Shown here: piece by piece, positions 24,301 through 39,300 of the stretch
Layout: every line of letters begins with the position of its first letter
How positions within the stretch are numbered: position 1 is the first letter of the stretch
Source of the DNA: Aphrocallistes beatrix
Lineage: Eukaryota; Porifera; Hexactinellida; Sceptrulophora; Aphrocallistidae
Direction of reading: 5' to 3'
DNA: 64,000 nucleotides
NCBI GenBank assembly: GCA_963281255.1
Contig: OY725505.1
Coordinates: forward strand, 62,001 to 126,000
Notes under the pieces: model-generated
The model's database searches: none
What the model was told of the DNA's origin: nothing
What the model saw: only the letters and a program-made list of their open reading frames with translations
Translations under genes and position numbers: made by a program

Positions 24301-27300
24301 TGCAATTATTTCTAATAGGAAACTCAGCATTCAATCAGATTAAATCGCATTTCTAATTAATTCCGTAATAAGGATTCTGTTTTGTAGTAATTCATGTTTA
24401 CAGAGAATTTATCTATCCCATCGGTATCTGCTCCCATCAAAATTCCATTCTCTCACCTTCCCAATGTTATATAGTGTAAGGATATTCTGGCTTGCTCGTG
24501 GATTGTTATAGAAGCTTAGATCTTCTCTCGTCACCTTCGTTTGCTCGTTCATCACGTCGCTATCCACGAATGAGCTTACGCCATGTGTTGAGATATCCAT
24601 TATTGGACTCGGTCCTAACTTATGGAAAGGCGACCTTAACAACTTCCAAAGTTTCTTTATTAAATCTAAATAGAGCAAAATTTAAAAACAAATCCAACCT
24701 CTTTTTTTTCAAAACTTACTTGATTCTAAGATATACAAGGCGAATAGGAAAATTACGCCTTCAAGCGCCATCGCGATCACAAACTTTCCAACTCCAGGAC
24801 TTTCAATAGCGAGGATGTTAGATTGATAACTAATTTTTTTTAAATTGCAAAACTCTTCGGTCTCAGCATTTTCAAGGCACAATCCCCTGTAATAGTCGTT
24901 TGCTACCATCTCTGAGAGGCCTTGTCCGAGGCAGTAGTTGGGCATAAACAGAAATATCTATTGGAATAAGATGTTTCTATTAAATAATATTCATCCTTAA
25001 CTTTGGCCGACTAAACTAATATTTTAGTGAGACGGATTACATGCATTATAACCTAATCCGACATTATTTTTACCAAAACTGACTTTGGACATTAGAAATT
25101 GCACTACATAATACAGTCGACTCCGCTTTATAGGGTCACATCGGTCAGAGGACATTTTGCCCCGATAAAGCGGAGTACCCTATTAACCGGAAATATTTTA
25201 TATTAGCTTCTATGTGTGAGAGCTATTCCGGTCCTGTCAAAAGTGGCCCTATTAACCAGTGACCCTATTAAGCGGAGTCGACTGTACATAATTTTTCGTT
25301 TCCCAAAGGGTGTCGGATTAGGCAGGTTCGACTGTAGTAATATTGGAGCTGATTAAGGGATAAAAGGGATTGACTTATGTGTAATCCCTGACAGAGGCGC
25401 CGAACTCTGGGAATCATTACCCAATTGCTGGGAGGAGGGAGGGAGGGGGGTTCACTACAAAAGTCGTTCGGCGCCTATGACTCTGATGTGATAATATCCT
25501 CATCTAAAAGTTACATCGTTCCCCAATGCCAAGTTTTAAATATTCATATCTCCTTCTTACCCATTTCAATGCATTGGCTGCATCAGTTAACTCTAAGACA
25601 TCCAATAAGAATATGATCAAAACAGCTGCACATCCAGTCCCAATGTTAAATAGCACTGTCAACACGAATGCAGTGGTTGCTCTGTTGAAGAAATATGAAA
25701 ACAGATACATCAGTGGGATGACACTCCAACCGTATTCTAACAGTAGCAACGCGACCACTAAAATATTCTCGTTTTGAAATGCGGGCACTTGGAAAGCTAA
25801 GAATAGGATAACTATCAAAATGCATGGGGCTATATAGTTGAGCATGTCCCATAAGAATGCTGAGAGCCAAAATGCAGATAGATGAACACCGGAAACACGT
25901 TGTATGTGTTTAGATTTGCAAGATCTCTCATCGACTATGAATACCACGAAACTACTAGCCAAGAAGGCCATCCCGAATACCATATCGAATGCAACTGAAA
26001 ATCCCACTGCGAGCCTAAAATAGGGAATTTAAAAAAAAATGTAATTGAACACTACGAATTTTTCAAGCACATTCCACTTACCCTACTAGGTCGTTAGCTT
26101 TGGTAGTGAGACTTGCTGGTTGTGGCGCGTTGTAGCCTACAATTTCATCATTTTCTGCTCCCGGAATCGCCCGCAAAATGCTATTAAAGATCTGGTTAAC
26201 TGCTAAAGGCACCATGTGGAAGCCTTGATTTGAGAACCAAGCCGTTACATTAGAACCTCTGTATTCAGCTCCGAACTGGTAGAACTGGTCTACATCGATG
26301 TTAGACTTTTGTTTGTAAGCATTTAAGATGAATTCTCCAATTTGGCTCTGGTTAGTTGCGTTCATGTTCACTATCTGAGCTGAAGAGTTCATTGCAAGAT
26401 AGCCATTCAGCGCCAAACTTCTGTTGATAGCTAAAATATTTATCCACAAATTAAGGCATATTCCGACCATTTCCATACTTGCCAACTGTCCCGGTTTTTT
26501 CACTCTTCTATTGAGCTAATTTTCTCGAGTGTCCCGCTTTTACATGAAATTTCCCCATTATGTCCCGCTTTTTTTACTCATGTATAATACTTCTCTATTG
26601 CGTCCCGCCATGTCCCGCGAAATTCAACGCTGCGTCCCGTTTTTATAATGGCTCAGGTTGGCATGTATGTATTTCATATGTACCAAAAAGTTTAATTTCG
26701 AGTTAGAGGTATATATATTCTCATTCAACTTGAATTAAATATTTACCTTCGCTAGAAGAGTCCGTTACGATAGGAACAAAACTCTGGCGATATATTCTGG
26801 TAGTCATCTCCAACGGTCGTTGTTCAGCTAATCCGGGCACGGTTATACTAACTATCAACGCGAGTAGAGTGAACATAGTTGGCAGTAACAGTTGTGGAAT
26901 TATTGCTTTGTAATTTCTGATCGTGTTGTAGTAGCGTTTCACCAACATCGCATAAAATTGTAGAAACCAAAGTTGTACACCGCGTTTTGGCTTGATATGC
27001 GGTCCCTTTATTAAACATGATAAAATCTTGCTACTACAGATCGACTTACATAATTCTATGAAAACTTACCATGTTATTCAGGGGCGTTGCTTCTGATACA
27101 TAATCTTTCGCAGATATTTGTTTGCTACTCTGAATTGCCCGTTTCGTTTGCTCGATTGATTTGATGTTGAGTGACAAGTTGGTCATATCCACCGGGCTCA
27201 TTGGCACTATTTCTTGTGTCCCACCGGTATTCATCGGTTCGATTGTCAATTTTCGTCCGGCAAGAAGGTTCTCTAACTCTTCATCATCCTGTGCACCGAC

Positions 27301-30300
27301 TTGCAAAAACACTTCTTCCATCGTGGTAATGCTGACTCCATAACTTGCTATTCCAATTTGGTCCTTGCGTGTTTGAAGTTCATCGAACATTGTTGGGAAT
27401 CTCTTTAAAAATTAAAAATAATAAAATTTAGAACGACAGAAATTGCTTTATTTTAAAAAATTCAATCCACTTACTTGGCTCATATGTTTTGGCAAAATGA
27501 ATGTTAATTCAGCACCAATATTTGACTGTAGTTTCGCTTCGGGTACATGTTTTGTGATTAGTCGTGTAATTGCTGGGACATTGCACATCTGTTCTTTAAC
27601 GCATGTCATATGATAGCCGACACCGAATTTAGACTTTAGAAACAATGCACTACCACAGCACCTAATCATTAGATTCAAAATTTCAAATAGGAATTAATAT
27701 TAATTACAGTCGACTCCGCTTAATCGGGCCACTTTTGGCAGGACCGGAATAGCTCTCACACATAGAAGCTAATACAAAAGATTTTCGGTTCTCCGCTTAA
27801 TCTGGTCAAAATGTCCTCTGACCGATGTGACCCTATTAAGCGGAGTCGACTGTAGTTAAATAAATCCCTGGTCTATTCTACTTACTTGATCTTGCCCGAT
27901 GCCATGATGGCTATTCTATCTCCCAAGAAATCAGCTTCATCCATGAAATGTGTTGTGAGCATGATCGTTCTGTCCCTTTTATACTTGAGAAGTAAGTCCC
28001 ATGTGTCCCTCCTCGCTCCTGGATCCATCCCTGTTGTTGGCTCATCAAGAATCACCACCTAGTAATTGCCGATTATGTCAATACCATATTTACCATTATT
28101 GGCATTTTTTCTAATCATTACCTGTGATTTGCCTATAAGAGCGATTCCTACGGAAAGTTTCCTTTTCATGCCTCCACTTAGATTCTTCGTATATGTCCTG
28201 TTCTTGTGCAATATTCCCAAAGTTTCCATTAGTTCATCGGCCTCGATCCGGACTTCCTTCCAACTTGATCCTTTTAACATGCCGAAAAACCACAAATGCT
28301 CTCTCACCTAATAAATTAAAAAATAATAACAGTTATTCATTGTATCTGTAGGTGAACAACACAGATAGCTAACTCACTGTCATATTATCGTAGAGCACGT
28401 CGTGTTGCGGGCATAAACCCAGACTATTACGAACTTTACTGATCTGTCGACAGATGTCAAACCCATTCACTTCAGCTGTCCCGGTGGTTGGTGGGTATAA
28501 TCCGGTTAGCATTGACATTGTTGTAGTCTTACCGGCGCCGTTGTGGCCAAGTAGTACTGTGATCTGGTTTTTGTACATTTTGAGGCTAATATCGTCAACA
28601 GCTCTCTTCTTCTTTTGTCCCAAACCTCCGAAAACCTTGAAGCATTGTGATTATAAGTTAAAGGAGAAAAACTATTTGGTGATTTATATATAGTATATAC
28701 GACTTTCAGATAGATCAGATTTTTCATAGATATGTTTTTTAGGTTACAGACCAGTAAAAATATTGCACATAAATAAGTTTTAAATAAGAAAAACTGTATA
28801 ATTTTGATAATTTTGATTTGAATGTGGAATTTGCATTAATTAGGATTGAAATTCCACATTTCTGATCAAAATTCTACATTGGTTTTCTGACCTAAATGTA
28901 GTAAAGATAGACTTTATGTTAATTTATTCATACCTTTCCCAAATTAATGATCTCTATCCCAATACCTTCATTTCTTGGCTCTGACTCGATAAACTCTTGT
29001 CTCTCAGTATTTCTCTTTTGATATCTCTTCCCTCTCGAGGGGAACCAGTAGGAAGGTAGACATAAGAAATAGAATGGCTTTGGTACCCCAAAGTCTCCAG
29101 GAAATATATTATCGATGTACCACGCAAGAATGGTGTACAGTTTGAAATCAAACCACAACATTATTATGACATATAGTAATGCGAATTGATCGCCTGGGAT
29201 AGGACTGTTCATTATATTTGCAAAGTTGGCACTGTCTCCTCTGGCTTCAAATTCAGCGAAAAGTCTTGAACCCAGTGCCAAAGCAGTATTTGAAAGTAAA
29301 CATAGCATTATTTTCCCTTGGTAAGGCAACTGGTCATACGTGTCATCACCTTGTATAAAAAAATATGGCACATAGGTAGCGAAAAATATAACACCTGCGA
29401 GTACCGTAGCAACATTTGTCTTTGAAAAGAATGTAGCGATGAGAGTTGCAAATGAAATCGATGCCATCGTATATAACAGTAGAAATAAGAAGAATAAAAA
29501 GTTGCTCGCATAAACGAATATTTCGAATCCACTAATCAGAGCCATAACCAGAATTAAGGTGATCATTTGGAAGATGAAGTTTTTCAGATACCATGCAAAC
29601 TTTTGAGTTAACCCTGAGGCTCCCATTATTTTCAGTGACTCCTAAACAAATAATAGTATTAAAAGATAAAAAATTTAATAGATTTAAAAATATTCACCAC
29701 CGAAAACATACCTTCAACTTCTTTTCTTTCTCATAAACGAGAGATCTTACGATGAACATTGTCGGTATTATGAACGAAAGCATCAATAACAATGGCAATC
29801 CATAGGACAATGCGTAACTGAAGTCATATTTTATCCAACTACGATAAGGATATCTAGAAAATTTACAAGAATTAATTTAATTCCTCAGACAAGTTCTTTT
29901 ATAGAGATACGTTATTTTCAACTTACTGCTTAATATTAATGTCGAGATTCAAATTTTGCGCGGCATTGAGCTGTTCGCGCCTATATTGGATGATGGCCTG
30001 TTCCAGAGCTGATTGTATCGGGATGTAACCTTGGTATATGTAGCCTGGTGAGTCTCCAGTGAGATTATCGTACTTCGCTCTCGGCCCTTGTGCCGCAACT
30101 CTTGGAAATAATACATTTGTCCTCCAATCTCCTGAAAAAAGAAAAAATATCTAACCGAACCCGATATCAAAATGTTAATATAAAAATCTTTAACTAATGT
30201 AAACTGCTGAATCGCTAGGATATTAATGTGTTTGAACTAACCTTTCTTTGCTATTACTGTCTTTAATAAACTGGTGTCATTTTGGAAATCTATCTTATCT

Positions 30301-33300
30301 GCATCTTCAATGATTTTTATAAACAGGGCTTCATTTGATGTTAAATTGAAATGTTTCTTCAGTTTTGAAACGTTAATCGCAGGTCTCAATTCGTCATCAA
30401 AATGTAACTTATATTCAAACTGCATTCCTTTTGTTTTGTTAATAAATTGGAGTGAAACACCGCATAAATAAATTGAAAAATCGAGCGGGTTTGAGATATT
30501 CTTCTGTGATTTTAAAAACTCAATCATCTCACTCTCATTCTTCTTGAATTCTACCGAAATAAACGGAAAGAACGAGTTGAAATATCCCATGTGTTGAAAT
30601 CTGTTGGCTATATCTTTAACTTCTTTTGTGTCAGGTGCAAAAACGACCTTTTTCGTTAGTCCCTTGATTCCAGTCTTTGGTGATGGGAGTGGCATCACGA
30701 AAGGTATAATTGGAGTTAGTGTCGAATTAATATCAGAATTATTGTTGAGTGAAATCGGTTCCCATGTCCTTTCAGGGAAATGGTCGATCGTGAATTGGAA
30801 TCTCAGTGCTACCAACACTGCAATGTACAACACTGGTAGGATTATCTCGAATATCGTGAAAACCCAACTCCTGAATTGTAGCAGAAAGTTCTTGAGAAGC
30901 AATAGTCCCACGGTTCGCCAACAACTGCAGCAACCCATGTTCTAATTAAGAAATCCCCTGGAGATATATAAGCTAAATTATATGATGATTATAAATTTAA
31001 AAAATTGCCCATTTATACCCTTATTCGTCCACTTGTTACTATTAATATGCCTAGACGAATCATGATCAAGTTATATGATTCAATTTACCACTAGGTTACA
31101 CTGTGCATAAAGTTGTCGATGATTTCAAGTTAAACTATCAAATATCCAACCAATTCACAATTGGATGCAATTGGTCACGCGTAGCGATACATCCAATGCT
31201 AATAGCCATAATGGGTGCATGATACTAACTAATATTAGCTAATCAAGCACATGTGCATGACAAACATCTATATAATGGTTTGTCTCTATCACGTTTCTAC
31301 AGACAGAATTACGAATGTACCCCATGACTTCAGGTTTATCTAATCATTGAATGGATCCATCATTTGATAGATGTATCAGCTTTAACGAGAATGTTAAGGT
31401 TATGCAACAATCCCAATACGTAATTGCTTTGCCCCGAAAAAAGTAATATACGTACATTCAGGCTACTTACGGATATTATTAATGCATTATGAGGATTAAT
31501 TAAGTGCATTGTATTATTTGTTTCTATCTGCTACTTAAGTTTTATGCTAGAAACATAGTTGTATTTGAAATTTTCTTTGCTTTTTTAAGCTCCTCGCTGA
31601 TATCAAAATTGAGAGGATTGGCATCTTGATTACAAAGGAAGGACAAGATCAAGAAATCCCTCAGTTGTTACTAGAACTTTCCAATGGAGTTATACACTTA
31701 AAACAACGTACTTGGGACATGATTCTCAATTCTGAGCTTGAGGAATTGAAAATGCTAGATCTAACTACAACCAAACCTGGCACGGATAATGAACCTTTGG
31801 CTCTGCTGTCAAGTGAGGCAGAAAATAAGGTATTCTCATTACAGCTTTGTATTGCGGAGAGAGAATCACCTGAGTATCACACTCTATTCAATTCAACTCA
31901 CAAAATAGTGCGGATTACCACATATCCAATGCATTTTTCATTACACAAAAATTCGCTTTTTAACGTCACCACTCTTCTTGTTTCACTTTTGCCTTCGGTT
32001 GAAAAAACAAAAACTTCTCCGCTTGCGACACAAGCCAAATCAAGTGTGGACCAAATCGACCAAGCTGTTGAAGGGAAGCTAGGCTACAAACCAACCTTTT
32101 GGGGGCGAGAAAATGAGAAAGGCCTACATCTTGATTTAACAATGCATCCTGCAACGTTAACGCTATATGACTACACAGGGCCCTTTATAAAGGCTGAATT
32201 TCTTGGGATTCAAGCATCAATAACATTACAACGTTTAAGAATGGACTTAGAGCTAATCATTGAGGGATACCTCATCTCTGACTTGAATCCGCAAACAGTC
32301 TACCCAATACTACTAAACAAAGTGGACCCCATTGTCCCTTTTCTGAGACTGAAAATGAATGTTTTCAAGGAAGCTACGCTGAAGGATAAATATTTAGATC
32401 TCGAACAAAAAGATCTTTCTATTGAAGTGAAATTGGCCAGGATCAGATTAGTCCTCCTCGCACCTTTAATAGCTAAAGTCGTTCCATTCTTCACTCAACT
32501 TGCAAGAATCGATTTCTCTCAAAAAGCTCTGATAGATACTGCCAAAGGCACAGCAACAATAACAGCTAAGGAAACTGCTGTAGCAGCTAAAAGCCAATCT
32601 TCAAGTCGCATCGCAGTTAACCTGGTGGTAGAAGCGCCTAGTATTCTGATACCATTGCATAGTACGTCTCGAGATGTCTTCATTATCGACGTTGGTAACT
32701 TCGATGCAATGAATTCTTTCCATTTCGCTTCCGAACTGTATGGATCTCCTGAAGACCCGAGTGATAAATGGATTAATTGTCATGGGGTTCCTACTGTTGT
32801 TGATAAAATGCAGGTAACATTCTCTGATCTACAAATCAACCGTTCTAAGTCCTATATTATACCAGAAATTAATTCAGCAGACACGAATCAAAAATTCCCA
32901 ATACTTCAACCAGTCAATTTAGTTCTCTACCTAAACCGAACTCTAACCGATTGCAAAACTGATATTCCTAAGAATCAAATGACAATAAAAATCGATACAA
33001 TTTCCATCCATATAAAACCTCAAGATCTCGTTAACTTATCTTCAGTTTTTACTTCATTACGCTTGGTTCAAGCAGCCCTTGAAATTACTAATGCTAGACA
33101 GCAAGTGAACTCTAGGCAAGCACTAGAATCACCAGCATTGAAATCACAGCAACTTAAAATCGAGGAGACTAAAGAAGAGATTCCTACTTCATCAGATGGG
33201 ATTGTAATAAGCGCGATTCTCGACACAGTTAAAATTACGGTTTATTCGGAGGAAGACAGTTTTGCTGATCTCTTTCTGACTCGTCTCAGTGTTGATGCAG

Positions 33301-36300
33301 AGGTTGCACCGCATGTTTCAAAGCTACGAGCGGTTATTCGAAGCTTTGGAGTTAGAGATTTGAGTCCAAATTCCATCTATCCTGAGATCTTAACCACAAG
33401 CAATGCTGCATCTAACAATTTTATAATGCTAGAATTTGAATCTTACCAAAACGCGACAAAAGGTGACAAATTCTTTGATCCTTCACAAGCCGATGGAAAT
33501 GTTACCCTTACAGTCGGAAAAATTAGATGTTATTTGATTTATACGTTTATCAACCACATTTTGCATACTCTGCTTCAATTCAAATTGAGTCGAAAAACAG
33601 TGAATGCCTTGAAAGATCAAGCTAAGAAAAAGGCAGCTTCAACAGCAACTTCTACTGTTGAAAAAATAGCAGACAATGAAACGAAACGATTGCTTTTAGC
33701 TGTTAAAATAGAGGCACCTGTCATTATCATTCCTGTCAGTGTTGATTCTTCTGAAGGTCTCGTCATTGACTTAGGCTTGATTACCGTTAATAATGCATTT
33801 TCCCTTGAAAAGCCGAGATTTTGTCAGGGCAAAGATTTTGATTTTCCTCTTGAATTATCTCGTAAACTGATGTTTGATAAAATTGATTTTTCTGTATCAT
33901 CTATAGAGCTATATCGTCAAATTTCGCAAAATTTGTCTGTTAAAAAATGCGACCCAATTTTGCAATCTTTTGAATTGAATTTATCGATCATTCGTACAAT
34001 CCCATATGATTCCAGTAACAAATCTCAAGCAATGATATATATGGCTCTTTCTTCAATTTTGATGGAATTTCATCTCAATGACTATAAAACAATTCTCAGT
34101 ATAATTCAGTCAAATTTTATGAGTAGTAAAGTACTTGAGATTCCCATCGACGAGTCAGATGCTGAAACAGAAGATGAAACTGAAGAAGATATAGTTGAGG
34201 AGCCAAAATCCCCGAAAAAGATTTCCCTCCCCTATGTTACATTTATCCTGCATTTAGATGGGTATACTCTCTCTGTTATCGCACGTGATGAGGAAATATC
34301 AAAGCTTGTATTCAAGTCTCTAGATATAGAATTGAGGAGCACAGAACAGAAGTTAACATTTACTGGTGAATTAGGTGAATTTCTATTAACCCAGCCTTGC
34401 AATTCAACACTCTACTCAAAAGTAATCAGTCTTTCTCAAGGATCGCAGCAAGTTATACGCTTTAATCTCACATACATCCCAAATCTAGCACATGACCCGA
34501 CATTGCCATCATTTAACAGTGAATACGACATTGACATGAATTTGGAAGTAGGAGAAATTGAAGTCGTTATTCTTTATAGCTATATTTCGAAAATGGTGAA
34601 TTTCGCTACAAACTTTAGTCCCAAGCATTCGATACATTCAGAGCGCGAAAAACCCAAAGAAGAAGCAGTACCGCCTGATGAACGCCTCCTCAGTAGCATT
34701 GCGTCACTAGATAGTCTTGTGAAGTTGAAACAGAGGATGAAAATCAATATTAACTTTAAAGCCCCGAGGATATATATACCCCAAAATTCGAACTCGAATC
34801 AGGTCATTATAGCTGATCTAGGAAATATAACTTTAAAAACTGAGCCCACGATTCAAAAGATTCCTGACAGCAACGAAGAAATTTTGAATGATAATTACCA
34901 ATTGAACCTTGTTAATCTTGCGATGTCAAGGGCTTTCATTGAGATCAACCAAGACAATGATATCCAATCACTTATTTCTATTCGTCCACTAACATCAAGA
35001 TTCTGTCTTGAGTTATCGCTTACACGCCGCATTACTCTCTCCCCAAATTCTCCATTCCTTCAAGTCAACATGCATCTTCACGAAATCTCGCTACTACTGG
35101 GCTCTTTGGACCTTGAGATGATAACGAATCTAATTACAGATCAGATCAAGGAACATGACTCAACTCTTTCCCATAATGACTCTGAATTCTCCTTCTCTCT
35201 CCCAATTAGTCCGATAACTAAATCAAAGGTGGAAATTAGCTCAAATCAACCTCCGATGTTAAAACGACGTGACACCGTTTCGAAGCCTCACATCTTCAAA
35301 TCGGATCCTAAAGCGACTCTTCTATCAGTCCACCTTCAAATCGACAGTGTCGGACTTAAACTGTTCCATAAAGAGAAAGATATTGCACAGAACATGCAAC
35401 AAATAGTTGATAAACTTAATATCTTCAATATTCCTGAGGAAAAGGGTTTAGCAAATTTAGCAATTGTCGGAACTTCATTCGATGCTTCGGTAAAGCCTAA
35501 TTTAATTGCTGAAATTGATTTTGTTTTGAATGATATTGTCGTTCTAGATGCACGGGCTGAGAAAGCAAGTACAATAAATAGGATGTTATCTCGTAGTATA
35601 TTATCGAAGAGCCAACATCCTCTGCTAGCCATGACTCTTAAACGCATGTCTAGCGACGACTTGACCCTACAAATATTTCTTTGTGAGCTCACAGTAATAT
35701 TTTCGACCGAATTCTTAATGACTCTTGCTCTCTTCTTTTGGAATCCGATTGAAAAGGTGAGAGAAGTCCGAAGACCGTCTGACCCGAAACCGAAGAGAAA
35801 ACCTAAGAAGAAAGACAAATCATCTACCAATGCATTACAAGAATTGAGTGACTATATTCCAACATTTCGCATCGTTCTAACTGTTAAAAATCCAACCATT
35901 TTCTTACTTGAGAACACTGACAGCCCAAACCCTTACGCGTTAGTGGGAAAACTTCAGCTTTCAAGCATATTTAAGCATGATAGAGGTATTGGATTCAGCA
36001 CTATATTCACCTTGTCGCAAGCCATGCTATACAACTGCCATTACCAAACAAGCGAAAAACCTTATTCTCATTTGATCGCACCTTTGGACATGCATATGTC
36101 AATGAAAGCGGTCCCTGAAGACGTTCAGGTACATGTTAATATAGATAGTATTAGCATTAATCTCACACCTTCGACTTTGGCACTCATTTCAAGTATAGCT
36201 GGATCTCTGAAATTTCCGAATACAAATGACTTAGGATATGCTCCAACTGATCTTTGGGCTGAACATAAAACACAAAAATATTCTTGGTTTCTACGCTCTT

Positions 36301-39300
36301 CAGAATCGATTGATACCTGGTCTGTTGTACTTGATAATAGCACGAAAAGTGAAATTGAGAACTCGAAAGTTGAAAAGATAGATCTAGAAATACGCAATAT
36401 AGATTTCAAACTGGATAGCGAATTTAAAGGTAAAATTACGCCAGTTTTACTTTTCCATTCCTCCGTTGATGCTGTTCTACAAAATTGGTCTACACAGCTT
36501 GAATTGGAAGCGACTATAACTTCGGAAGCATCGTACTTCAACGAGAAACTCTCCACCTGGGAACCTTTACTCGAGCCTTCCAAAAGCCGAACCTCTGACA
36601 ATCTAGTGCCATTACGGTTGAAAGCATACTTAAACAGGAGCGAAAGGGGCTCTTCTAGCGATGTCGTAATCATCAGTGATTCTGAAGTACAAACACAAGC
36701 TCTTCAAGCTGAATATGCACTTGAAATAACTGCGATGGACGCGATTAATTTGACAGTGTCTCGGGAACTGATTGAGTTACTGTCCAAATATAAAGATGAA
36801 GTTGACTTAGTAAAAAGTAACGTGTTAGCTTGGAATGCTGATATTTCTACCGATATACCACAGAATTCTGTATACATAATTCAGAATGAATTGGGTATCG
36901 CTATTAACATTGCTCTTGATGAAAAAGATATCTTCGTTTTCAACCCTAATTCCTTGTCCAAAGCTAAAACCATCGTAGATAACACACCATGCTACATCTA
37001 CACGACGCAACCTACAACCCATATGGACCAAGCGATACTTTCTAGAAAAGGGAAAGTAAAAAATCATTATATTCATTTATCGATTGATAGCTTTAGCACA
37101 ATTCCTTTCATCCCGATTCATCGCACCGGAAACCTACTCTACTTTTTACCACCGACAAATGACCTTTTTGTGGTTGTTGAAATTAATTTAATTCAAGGTC
37201 GAAAACAAATTATTGTCCGATCTCCAGTGAAGATCCGTAATGAAATGGATATATCTTTGGAGATCTTCTACTCGCCATTTAATCCCAGCCTTCCTATTCC
37301 AAAGTCAATTGGAGCTGTCGATCCTAGAAAAACATTTTATGTTCCTTTTAATGAGGCCTACGATAGTGTGTTTTATCTTTCTCCTTTAAATCTTATATAT
37401 GGTCCTTCTACCATGGGCTTTAGCCTTGGATCAAAATTTACAACTTATTTTACAGATTGTCCCGTTTCCATTGGTTCAAGCCTTCCTGAAATGAGTGAAC
37501 CTCCTTTTTATTTCACAGTTGATTCTACTGAAGACGTTTACACACGGGAACCACTGCGTTTACAAAATGATGCGAAGTATCCTCATCACATCTTCACTGC
37601 CTATTCACCTTCGATACTTCACAATCTACTCCCAATCTCGATCAGGTATGAAGTTCAAAACACTGGATTTAAAGATGATGTACAACCTGGAACCACTTCC
37701 ACAGTACTCTTTTTTAGACCTGATCATCCCAAAGATTTGATTTTCAGTCTTACTCTTTTTGGTTCTCTTTTCAAAGGAAAATTTGATCGACCTAACCTGA
37801 ATAATTCATCCACATGCAAGATGCATTCTACTGACAAGAATATCACCTTCGTTCTGGGTATATATGCTGAAATGTCTGGCTCGTTGCAAATTAAAGTCTT
37901 CGCTCCATACTGGATCCTCAATAAATCCGGGGTTGATTTGGAGTATTTAAGCAGTGAGTCAGCATATAAGGATTCATTGATGCATGAAATAAATGATACT
38001 CCATTCCTCTTCCCATCTACAACACTTGGCAGTCAGGTTAAGTTAGCCATTAGGCGCAAATTTTCAGAGAATGTAACCTCGGAATGGTCCAAGTATATTG
38101 CAATCGGCGCTATCGGTAGTGAAAACCTAGCCGAGTCTTATATTCCAGGCACAAAAGATGCATTCCAATTCGGTATTCGAATCACTACATCGTCATTATC
38201 TTTTACCAAAATAGTTATTATTACACCCTACAATCTGCTTATTAATGACACGAAACAGGAGATCAGCATTAAACAAGAGGATGCAGCTCCAATTCAATTA
38301 AAACCTAGCGATTGCCTTCCCTTTTACCCAATAGGGAATATCAGCAAAATAATTCCTGACACTTCTAGCAATGGATCAGTGTTAGATATTACTGTTCCAG
38401 GCCAAATACTACTGCATTTCGACGGGTCCAATCCTGCAATTGCTGTGGACATCAGTACGAATGTCTCAAGTAATGTAATAACGTTTCAGTCTTATTACAG
38501 TGGGGCTGTTCCTGTGCAAATTGTGAATTCTCTAAGCGATGTTTTGATCGAAGTTAAACAGAAAGATTACGATGGTGTCTCTACTATGATTCTTCCAGGT
38601 AGGTTGTGAAGATTTTGCGACCTAATCCATAAGTCTAGCGTGCTTCAATGCGGTTATATTGAATCGCTGATCCGATAGACAGTGTTGATGCACTGTTCTA
38701 ATATAAGTATTGTCCGTTTTTACTATTTAAATACTTAGGTACATATTTAAACTATACTTGGCAAGACCCTTCGAAACCTCGAGAAATAGAATGGTGGCCC
38801 TCCAAACAAGAGAAAAGGAAGACAACTGCCTCTGTTAATTTTGATGCGGATGGCAAAACCAAGTTTGTTTATGGGCTAGATGTCAGCACTATTGCAGATA
38901 GTAACCTACAATCTATTTCCAATGTTACAGGCAGTCACATATCAGATTTTGATGATATTTCAGAAGAAGCTTCTGTGATAATGTCTTCGAACAAATCAAG
39001 TACGAATATTACAGTGCTTTGACTAATAGCAAGTTGCTTTTGGTAGCAGAAGTCCTTGCTATTAGACAAACTCACTGCACATTTGTTACCTACTATATCT
39101 TCTAGCATCTACACCCATTTCTGCTTGCCTGTATTGGGTAAGCTTCATGGACGGTCTTCAACGCATTTTGCTAATTACGGATGACCCCGTTGTCGCAAAG
39201 CATGCGAAGCAAGTACAGAAGCATGAAAATATAAAATTCAGTTTTTCCCTCAGTGTAGAAGACATTGGCATCTCCCTAGTTGATGCTATAACGCGCACAG

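Noticed and set aside
21946-31589. ABCA as two separate half-transporter genes
   Set aside because: All 18 exons keep one continuous phase from the ATG at 30938 to the stop at 22363, with both halves in the right order.
35336-35830. 164-codon minus frame inside the large VPS13 exon
   Set aside because: Antisense shadow; no motif and no splice structure.
36125-36673. 182-codon minus frame inside the large VPS13 exon
   Set aside because: Antisense shadow of a long coding exon; composition and lack of motifs do not support a gene.
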